The translations under genes were made by a program, and so were the position numbers. A stretch of 64,000 bases of DNA from positions 329,401 to 393,400 of the forward strand of contig JAAHGF010000008.1 of the NCBI GenBank assembly GCA_010672585.1. The letters run 5' to 3'. Of the stretch, positions 18,906-26,100 are shown one piece after another. The first letter of the stretch is position 1. Each line of letters starts with the position of its first letter. Under the pieces are notes generated by a model. The model was not told the origin of the DNA and did no database searches. It worked only from the letters and a program-made list of their open reading frames with translations. This DNA comes from Okeania sp. SIO1I7 (lineage in GTDB: Bacteria > Cyanobacteriota > Cyanobacteriia > Cyanobacteriales > Microcoleaceae).

Positions 18906-20648
18906 ATGCCTGGAGAAATCTTTGTTGCTGGTACTAAGTTTGTTTCCGCAGCTTTCCAAAGTGCTTTGAATGGATTGGCTAAAGGCTTTACAGAAGCCAA
19001 GGCAAAGCAATGGAGCGAAACGAAAAAAAAGCAATCGTCTAATTCTAGTGCTATTGTGCAGCAAACTAAGGAACAAGCGCAATGGATACAAGCACAATCT
19101 GAATATCTCAAGCGACGAGAGGAGAGGGAGACACGGTTAGAAAAGCTGCAAGTAGAACAACAGAAGTTACAAGCTTATATTGCTGGAGAGCAAGCACAAC
19201 GAGAAGAACGCGCCCTCGAACTCAAAGAAAATGAATTGCAACTACAAGCTAATATTGCGGCAGGTCAAGCACAACGAGAAGAACACGCTCTCCAACTCAA
19301 ACAGGAAGAGTTACAAATTCAGCAACAAGATTTGCAGGAACGGCGCGAACTTGCTCGCTTGCAACGGGAGTTGATGCGGGAGTTGCACGCTAAGACAGTT
19401 GAGGTGAAACTGACAGAAATTCAAACCATTTGGGATTTGGAGAATTGGTTCTCGAAGTTGAGTAGGCAGGAAACGGAGGATATTTTGCGCAAGGGGCAGC
19501 AGCAATATCGGTTGTTGGTGCTAGCATCCCCTCCAGATGTCAGCGAAGATTGCCCCCAGTCCTTTCGCAACAACTTAAAAATCGAAATCCAGAGCAAGTT
19601 AAGGGAGTTTCTGCATCAAAATTATCCTTTGAATCCAGGGGCAGATAATTTCTCTCCTTGTCCGGTGGAATTTTACGGGGATTATTTTAAGGAACCGATT
19701 TCTGATATTCGGGTGAAGCAGTTACAGAAGTTGTTAGCACCGGTGCCGACGGTGGTGCTTTACTGCCAGATTAGCGATTATGAGGTGAATTTCCACCTTG
19801 GATATTGGGGATTGCATGATGATGAGGTTTCACTGTTGCCGATACAGACGTGGGATTGGGAACAGGCGCAGGAAAAGCTAGAGAAAACGGGTTTTGATGA
19901 AAAGAAGAGTTTGCGAATTATTCGGCAGATTATTGTGATGGTTCACAAGCTGTTGGCAGCGTTTGTGGTGGATTTATATTATCTCAATCTTGATGCGACG
20001 GCGAGTTACGAACCGCGTTTGTTTGAGTTGGAGAAGGAGTTTGCGTGGCAATGGTTTCCCCAGAAATTGGTGAAGGATTATATTGAGATGTTGCGGCAGG
20101 TGCAGCAACGGCAGCGAGATGCTTACGAAGCAGAGTTTGAGAAGTTAGAGGCTGTCAGTTGGAGGTGTACTCAGAGTTTTACAGGGTTTTATGACGATTT
20201 ATATAGGTTGGTTGATATTAGTGCTGATGGGAGTAAGTTGGTTGGGGAAAGGGGTTACGGGAAAATAATGAAGCTTTGGAGTTTGCGGACGGGGAAGCTG
20301 ATTAGAGCATTTGATTCGTTTGGTTTCGAAGGTTTAAGCAAAGATGGGCAGATACTCTGGCGTGATTCACCAGTGATGCCTACTATCGTAAGTGCACCAG
20401 TCGAGGATCAAAAAATTGACTCCCTCGCCTTCAGTCCCGATCGCTCTCTTCTGGTCAAACCAAATTACAACGAAACCACCGAAACATGGAATCTGGAGAT
20501 TATCGACGCTGCCACCGACAAACTATTAGAAACCCTCCCCGGTCATTCTGGTTCCATCCAACAAGTCATCTTTAGCGAAGACGGCAACACGATGGTGAGT
20601 CTAGGAGGAGATTTAGTCATCAAAGTTTGGCGTCGGGGGGATGGGTGA
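18906..20648 (+). CDS. Coiled-coil, unknown-domain and WD40 protein
   Basis: A 580-residue protein I do not recognise as a named family. Residues 1-50 form an Ala/Lys-rich amphipathic start. Residues 55-165 are a long charged coiled coil with an internal repeat of the type ANIAAGQAQREE(H/R)AL. Residues 170-415 form a globular domain with LLVLASPPDVSEDCPQSFRN, VVLYCQISDYEVNFHLGYWG, and then RQIIVMVHKLLAAFVVDLYY. Residues 420-580 hold degenerate WD40 blades (LVDISADGSKLV...MKLWSLRTGKLI; QVIFSEDGNTMVSLGGDLVI then KVWRR). The protein ends after very few blades, whereas propellers usually have seven, so it may be C-terminally short. No signal peptide or membrane segment. It sits among toxin-antitoxin remnants. 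Scaffold-like architecture, function unknown. Confidence 0.75.
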   Translation: MPGEIFVAGTKFVSAAFQSALNGLAKGFTEAKAKQWSETKKKQSSNSSAIVQQTKEQAQWIQAQSEYLKRREERETRLEKLQVEQQKLQAYIAGEQAQREERALELKENELQLQANIAAGQAQREEHALQLKQEELQIQQQDLQERRELARLQRELMRELHAKTVEVKLTEIQTIWDLENWFSKLSRQETEDILRKGQQQYRLLVLASPPDVSEDCPQSFRNNLKIEIQSKLREFLHQNYPLNPGADNFSPCPVEFYGDYFKEPISDIRVKQLQKLLAPVPTVVLYCQISDYEVNFHLGYWGLHDDEVSLLPIQTWDWEQAQEKLEKTGFDEKKSLRIIRQIIVMVHKLLAAFVVDLYYLNLDATASYEPRLFELEKEFAWQWFPQKLVKDYIEMLRQVQQRQRDAYEAEFEKLEAVSWRCTQSFTGFYDDLYRLVDISADGSKLVGERGYGKIMKLWSLRTGKLIRAFDSFGFEGLSKDGQILWRDSPVMPTIVSAPVEDQKIDSLAFSPDRSLLVKPNYNETTETWNLEIIDAATDKLLETLPGHSGSIQQVIFSEDGNTMVSLGGDLVIKVWRRGDG

Positions 20649-20659
20649 AGTCAGAAGTT

Positions 20660-20830
20660 AGAAGTTAGAAGTTAGAAGTCACAGCAGATTTCAAGTATAT
20701 GAAGTATAAATATTAACAATTAAATATTTGTAGTGCGGGCATCTTGCCCGCGTAGGTGTACCTCACCAAAGTGGAATCCTCTCTACATTTTTGCTGTGAG
20801 TAAATTTGAGAGATTGAGAATGCCCACAAA
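20660..20830. repeat. GAAGTTA microsatellite and a dispersed repeat shared with 39.8 kb
   Basis: GAAGTTA heptamers are followed by a sequence (atttgtagtgcgggcatctt to cctcaccaaagtggaat). A diverged copy lies at about 39820-39885. Confidence 0.5.
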
Positions 20831-20847
20831 TATTATTCTCATCTAAA

Positions 20848-21285
20848 TTATTCAGGGCAAACAGAATGGTCTCTATCAAACCAAACTATATAGTAAACTG
20901 CATCTACCCGAAATCCAAAAATTCGCTTTTTTTCATCTATTCTCATTTCTGATAATTTAATATCCTCCGGTACATTTTCTGGTAAAGATGGATGACTACT
21001 GATTAATTTATAACCTGTTCCAACTGATGAACCACGTTTTTTAGAACCATGAGTTTTTATCTGCGCCCAGGTATATTTTTCTATTTTCTTTAACCCTTGA
21101 ATTAAGTCATTAATTTCTGATGAATTCCAATCAGATAAAAGCCAACGATTTTTATCTGTGTATGTAAATCTAAAGCTAGGATTTTCATTATCGGTACTAC
21201 TTTCTAATGGTGGGGTTGCTTGAGCAGGAATTTGTCTTCCTTGATTTTTTCCTGAAGGTTTTTTTATTCGATTTTTTTTGCTCAA
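20848..21285 (-). CDS. Putative toxin of a Panacea (DUF4065) module
   Basis: A 145-residue protein of unknown family. The first 50 residues are low-complexity and basic (MSKKNRIKKPSGKNQGRQIP). The folded part runs from about 55 to the end with NRWLLSDWNSSEINDLIQGL, SVGTGYKLISSHPSLPENV, then RIFGFRVDAVYYIVWFDRDH. The last block resembles the short beta-strand ending of small RelE/MazF-sized toxins. Its TTG start directly follows the TAA of the DUF4065 gene, and GGTGGAGG lies 5 bases before it, which supports translational coupling and this unusual start. By context it is the toxin partner; I assign no biochemical activity. Confidence 0.6.
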   Translation of the reverse strand: MSKKNRIKKPSGKNQGRQIPAQATPPLESSTDNENPSFRFTYTDKNRWLLSDWNSSEINDLIQGLKKIEKYTWAQIKTHGSKKRGSSVGTGYKLISSHPSLPENVPEDIKLSEMRIDEKKRIFGFRVDAVYYIVWFDRDHSVCPE

Positions 21286-21741
21286 TTAAGCCTCCACCAT
21301 CTCTGAATAGAAAACCTTCATATCTGACTGAGAAATAATATTATTCGATGGTTGAGCTGGTTCTAAATCTTTTCTGGCATTTAGCCAAGGAGTTTCTGAA
21401 TGTGTTAATTCTTTTAGGTATCTGGCACTTAATTCTCCATAAGTATTCCATACTTCCTCAAGAACTTCTATTTCATCTTTTGCAAATTCTATTTCTAATT
21501 CTTCTGGTGGTGGAATATCCCGATAATTGTAAGGTTTATATTCATTCCAAATATCACGAATAATAGGTCCTGAAACCCAAGCTTCAATATCTTGAAAAAA
21601 CAGAGGTTTATTTCTAAATACTAAACTCCAAGCTTGTGCGTAATATACAAGTTTTTGTAATTTTAGAGGAGAGATTGTATCTCCTGCTTCTCTGTCAATA
21701 CGACATAAAAAATAGCGGGCTATATCAATAGCATTTTTCAT
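21286..21741 (-). CDS. Panacea-domain (DUF4065/SocA-like) antitoxin
   Basis: A 151-residue protein of the Panacea/DUF4065 family, which includes SocA and GepA and is known as a versatile antitoxin domain paired with many unrelated toxins. Motifs visible: AIDIARYFLCR, then TISPLKLQKLVYYAQAWSLV, IEAWVSGPI, then ELSARYLKELTHSETPWLNA. First gene of a two-gene minus-strand operon with the protein at 20848 immediately downstream. This is the only intact two-gene toxin-antitoxin candidate in the window. Confidence 0.85.
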   Translation of the reverse strand: MKNAIDIARYFLCRIDREAGDTISPLKLQKLVYYAQAWSLVFRNKPLFFQDIEAWVSGPIIRDIWNEYKPYNYRDIPPPEELEIEFAKDEIEVLEEVWNTYGELSARYLKELTHSETPWLNARKDLEPAQPSNNIISQSDMKVFYSEMVEA

Positions 21742-21828
21742 AAGTTTTATTCTCCTTGGCAGTTTCTTGGATAGACTCAGGAAGCTTATTAAATGCTTTC
21801 CAAAATTTAGAGGTAGTTTGAGAATTCA

Positions 21829-22038
21829 TCAGAAGTTTAAAGGTTTAGTTTTACCTTGTTTGAACTCGGCGATCGCTTCCTCAGCAAGTTGGGCGAGTTG
21901 GTCTTGAGAATTAGCAAAATTTTCTGCCCATCTTTTTTCATCTTCTATTTCTGCTAGGATGAGATAAGCTATAGCTTCTTGTTGGTTTTCTGGTAGTTGA
22001 GATAGTTTAATTAGTGCTTGTTCTATAACATTAGTCAT
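21829..22038 (-). CDS. Small antitoxin-like protein
   Basis: A 69-residue protein: MTNVIEQALIKLSQLPENQQ, then ILAEIEDEKRWAENFANSQD, to the end KTKPLNF. Proteins with this LPENQQEAIAxLIL...DEKRWxExF layout are commonly encoded next to ribonuclease toxins in cyanobacteria. No toxin follows here, so it is an orphan. I chose the ATG at 22038 because it matches the paralogous pseudogene at 17920, including 40 bp of leader. The longer frame to 22218 lies antisense to the XRE gene. The two genes are divergent, 48 bp apart. Confidence 0.7.
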   Translation of the reverse strand: MTNVIEQALIKLSQLPENQQEAIAYLILAEIEDEKRWAENFANSQDQLAQLAEEAIAEFKQGKTKPLNF

Positions 22039-22086
22039 AGTTTTTTTCTGGTGATTATTTCTTATTAGTTTAGCGGATAAATAAAA

Positions 22087-22368
22087 ATGAGACAAGAGCA
22101 AATTTTTGAAAAAAGTAGTGGTAATGTATTTGCCGATATTGGTTTGGAGGATGCAGACGAACTTTTGACACGAGGAAAAATAGGTATTCAGGTAATACGT
22201 TTGTTGAAAAAACGTCATCTTAAACAGGATAAAATTAGTGAAATTCTAAATATTTCTCCATCAGAAGTATCTCATTTGATGAATGGAGAATTTCAAAGGT
22301 TTAGTGAAGGGAAACTACTTTATTTTCTCAAACGACTTGATATAGAAATTACTTTACACCGTGTTTGA
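22087..22368 (+). CDS. XRE-family helix-turn-helix protein (HigA-like)
   Basis: A 93-residue DNA-binding protein. The HTH is at about residues 36-75 (IGIQVIRLLKKRHLKQDKIS then EILNISPSEVSHLMNGEFQR), followed by ALKRLD-like FLKRLDIEITL, as in HigA antitoxins of the HTH_37 type. These normally sit downstream of a HigB-type toxin. No toxin frame exists between 22038 and 22087 or after 22368, so it is orphaned or acts as a stand-alone regulator. Confidence 0.8.
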   Translation: MRQEQIFEKSSGNVFADIGLEDADELLTRGKIGIQVIRLLKKRHLKQDKISEILNISPSEVSHLMNGEFQRFSEGKLLYFLKRLDIEITLHRV

Positions 22369-22496
22369 GAAGAAACCCAAGGCTGGAAAATCTGCATAGC
22401 GTTATGCGCGGAGCTAGGAGCTGTGACTTAACGGTGAGAGTGTCAAGAACATTATACTGTATTAACTATACTTAATTAATTAGGAGAATTATAAGG

Positions 22497-23063
22497 ATGT
22501 CCAAGACTGCTATCCAAGAAAAAAGGCTCACACTGGATGAATTTTTGTCATCCCCTTTAGCTAGTGAAAACTATGAATATTTCGATGGAGAATTAATTCA
22601 AAAAATGTCACCCAAACGTTCTCATTCCCGTGTAACACTTGCTTTATCCTCAATTCTTGAAGATTGGAATCAAGATAAAGGGGAAGTTGGTATCGAATGG
22701 TGTGTTCGCTTAAAACGAAATGACAAAGATTGGTGTCCGATTCCAGACTTACTCTATATATCTTATGATAAGTTAGGGGAGATTGAATTAGAAGATGATG
22801 CTTGCCCTATTCCCCCTGAATTAGTCATAGAAATTATATCACCTGCTCAATCTTTTAGTAACCTTAGTGAGAAAGCGGAAGCTTATCTAAAAGCAGGGGT
22901 ATCCCTTGTTTGGTTAATTGATACAAAGGTTAAGAAAATCACCGTTTTTTATCCAGATTCTCCTCCACAAACGAAGCAAGGGGAAGATAGTTTAGGGAAT
23001 GATTTATTACCTGAGTTAAGTTTAACTCCTCTGCAAATTTTCCAGAAAGCAAAGTTAATTTAG
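22497..23063 (+). CDS. Uma2 family PD-(D/E)XK nuclease-fold protein
   Basis: A 188-residue Uma2 (DUF820) protein, a restriction-endonuclease-fold family greatly expanded in cyanobacteria and without a settled role. N-terminal signature LTLDEFLSSPLASENYEYFD, then GELIQKMSP. The core has CPIPDLLYIS (Asp) and ELVIEIISP (Glu), followed by KAEAYLKAGVSLVWLID. The tail ends LLPELSLTPLQIFQ. Length and motifs are intact, unlike the two Uma2 scraps at 12596 and 38151. AGGAG lies about 10 bases before the ATG. Confidence 0.9.
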   Translation: MSKTAIQEKRLTLDEFLSSPLASENYEYFDGELIQKMSPKRSHSRVTLALSSILEDWNQDKGEVGIEWCVRLKRNDKDWCPIPDLLYISYDKLGEIELEDDACPIPPELVIEIISPAQSFSNLSEKAEAYLKAGVSLVWLIDTKVKKITVFYPDSPPQTKQGEDSLGNDLLPELSLTPLQIFQKAKLI

Positions 23064-23183
23064 CTGTGAATGTAAGGGGAAAAGACATCCGTCTCCGGTG
23101 TGTCCTCCCCCCACCAACCAATTTTTTTCAGCAAATCCTAATTAGGGTAAGCATTGCGCACCCTAAAACCCTAAAGTCACATA

Positions 23184-26100
23184 CTACTTCACAACTAACG
23201 TTGCTGTTGCCGATCGCCCAAATTCTTCGGGCGCATATTGTAACCGTGCTTCTGCTCCAGGCCATATAAATGTTCCGGGAGTCACGGACCTGACTAAATA
23301 ATGTAAGGTATACACTCCTGGGTTTAAACGGTCTGCATAAGCTTCGACTCGATCGCGATATATCTGTGGATATCCTATTTGCCAACTATCTGCTTTTGCT
23401 TTGACAGCGGAAGTGGCGGTTTGGAAACTGGTGTCAACTGCTTCTAAACCTGCTGGCAGTGGGTCACGAATAATCACATGGTCTACGGAGCGGTCTGTAA
23501 TAACTTCAATGCCAATATCAAAGACTTGCCCTGCACTGACATCTAATGGTGATGCCACCTCAGATAAATCCATGCGTTGCAAAACGGACGTTTCATTTGC
23601 TAGACGAATTTCCCGTGCTACTCGCAAACCGTTATACCTTCCTGGTTGGTTTCCTGGGAGGCGATAACTATACTCAACCAAATAGTGCAATTTGCCTTCT
23701 CCAGATTTTTCCAATACTAAATCTGATTCTCCTTTTGGCAACCCATCCATTGCTACATTCAAAGAGAGATTCGGATTTTCATAACCTTGAAAACGGTCAG
23801 CATCTAATTGTTTGCCTGATAATTTGGCGGTTGCTACAAAATTCGGTGGTGCTGGTTGGGTATTGCTATAAGTAACTAATGCTTTCAACGCTTCGGCGTT
23901 ATCATAAGTTGTGCGCCAGGTGCCATCGCGTCGGAGGTTGAGCAGACTTTGTAATAGTCGGTCTAATATTTCTGGTTTGGCGTCGCGGGTAATAAATAGT
24001 CGCAATGCTTGAGCTTGACTTGCGGTAGTCGAATTCATCCATCCCCAGGTTTGCGGTATATTTAATGTGGCACTGCGCCCGGTTTCATAGACGCTTTCCT
24101 GAATTTCGTTATACATTTCTGCTGACTGTTTGCGCCATTTTGGGAAGGTGGATATATAGCGCGCTAGTTTTATTTGGTCTACCTGAGATAATTTTTCCCG
24201 TTGTTGATAAATATCTGACAGGAAGCTATTGCGGGTGTCGCCTAATTCTGACAATGCCATCAATACATCTAAGCGCACTTGATTTTTACAGAGTTGTTCG
24301 CTGCAATATTCATCTTTGCCTGGGTCTGCCAAAATGTTGTTTAAGTAATTCCGCAGACTACTTACCATTTCCCCATTTACTAAATCTGGGAATGCTTTTT
24401 TTGCCTGAGCGATCGCTTCTGCTGCATAGGGTGTTAGATAAGGATTGGATTTTTCCCATCCTGGATAATAACCAAAACCTCCGTCTGGCAGTTGTAACTT
24501 CTCTAATTTTTCTAATGCTTGTTTTGCCTGTTGTTCTGGGTTGAAGTCTACAAATGCTTGCTGATATTTTTCACCCAATATTTCGAGGTTGGAGGCGATC
24601 GCTAATTGACTGGCGGTAGGCTCTAAAAATGGTAGTTGGTCTTTTTTCAACACTGCTTTTGCGGGGGCTGTAATTTCTGGTATTAATGTACTTGCCATGG
24701 AAATTTCTAGACCTCCGACATCTGGCATTACATTCTCTGTAATATTCAGTGGAATTTGTATTTGAGAGTCAGTTGTGCCAGACTCTACAACACTTTCACT
24801 TGCTGCCAAGGACTGCACGGGTAATGAAATTTCAAACCCATCAGTGTTCAGGTTATTCAGGTCAGTGGTAAATTGCACTTTTGCCTCACCTGCTTGTTTT
24901 GCCTCCATTGGGAAACGGTAAGCATTGGTACCTGAGTCTGTGCTGGTTTGAAAAATTTGGGTAGTTTGGGAATTTTCGGCAAACAAAATATTCTGACTAA
25001 CTTCCCCATCTATTTTGATATTTCCTTTTTTGCCAGTATTATTCGTAACTGTTACGCCACCCTCAAATTTATCGCCGATACGAGCAAACTGAGGCAAAAC
25101 TGGATTTAACATTAATGGTTGAGTCGTGACAAAAGTTGCCTCCCCATTACCAAAATGCAAATTCCCATCTGTGGCAACAGTCATCACGCGCCAAGTTGTC
25201 AGATCGTCTGGCATTTTAAAAGTCACCGTTGCCTTACCTTTATTATCTGTAATTACAGAACCGTTGTAATAAGCCAAAGATTGAAAGTCTGTACGAATGC
25301 GGGTGCTAGATGCAGCAGATGATATGCCGCCGCCATAACCCCAACCTTTTCTCAGAGCGGATGACATGGCTTCCATTTGTACTTCGGGACGGTTATCGTT
25401 GAAAGTGGTTGATATTGGTTGTTCGGCGTAAACTGTCTCGACTAAGTCTGGGGGACGATGACCGCTTAGTTGCAAGACCGCTTCATTTACGACCATTACC
25501 GTAAACTGACCTTTGGTTGGTTGCCCTTGATTATTTTTAACTGCCAATTCCACAGTCTGCATCGCTCCCGGTTGTGCTTCCGGACGTTGGGGTGTGACTT
25601 CTACATTTAAGTATTTGTCTGCCAAATTAATTTTGAATGGAGTAAAACCAACTTTCATCAAATTTTCCACAGTTCCCGGTTCGACTTCTGCGAGTGGTTG
25701 ACCTTGCCGCACTAATACTGCTTCTACCGCAGCATTGGGTAACATATCTTCTGTCACTTGAAACTGAATTTCTGGCGCGCCACCTGTAACTTTGACGATT
25801 TTTTCATACAGTGGTTTGTCGCGGACGACGGCAAAATATAATTCGCCTTCTGGATAGGGTGACTGAATTAAAGCAGTTGCTGTTTCTCCTGGTTTGTAGG
25901 TGTCTTTGTCGAGTTTAATTTCCAGACGGTCTTCGTTGCGACCTCCCCAATAAACGCGGTTCGCTCCGGTTGCCCAAATTTGAATGTCGGTGCCAGTAAT
26001 GTCATTTTCAGCATTGGCAAAATTAGCTCGGATGCGATAACTACCAGACTCTGGTGGGGTAAGGTTGACGGTTTTGGGTTTATTGCCACTTCTGACTTTC

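Noticed and set aside
22039-22218. N-terminal extension of the antitoxin-like gene at 21829
   Set aside because: Lies antisense to the XRE gene and is not present in the paralogue at 17920, which starts at the equivalent of 22038.
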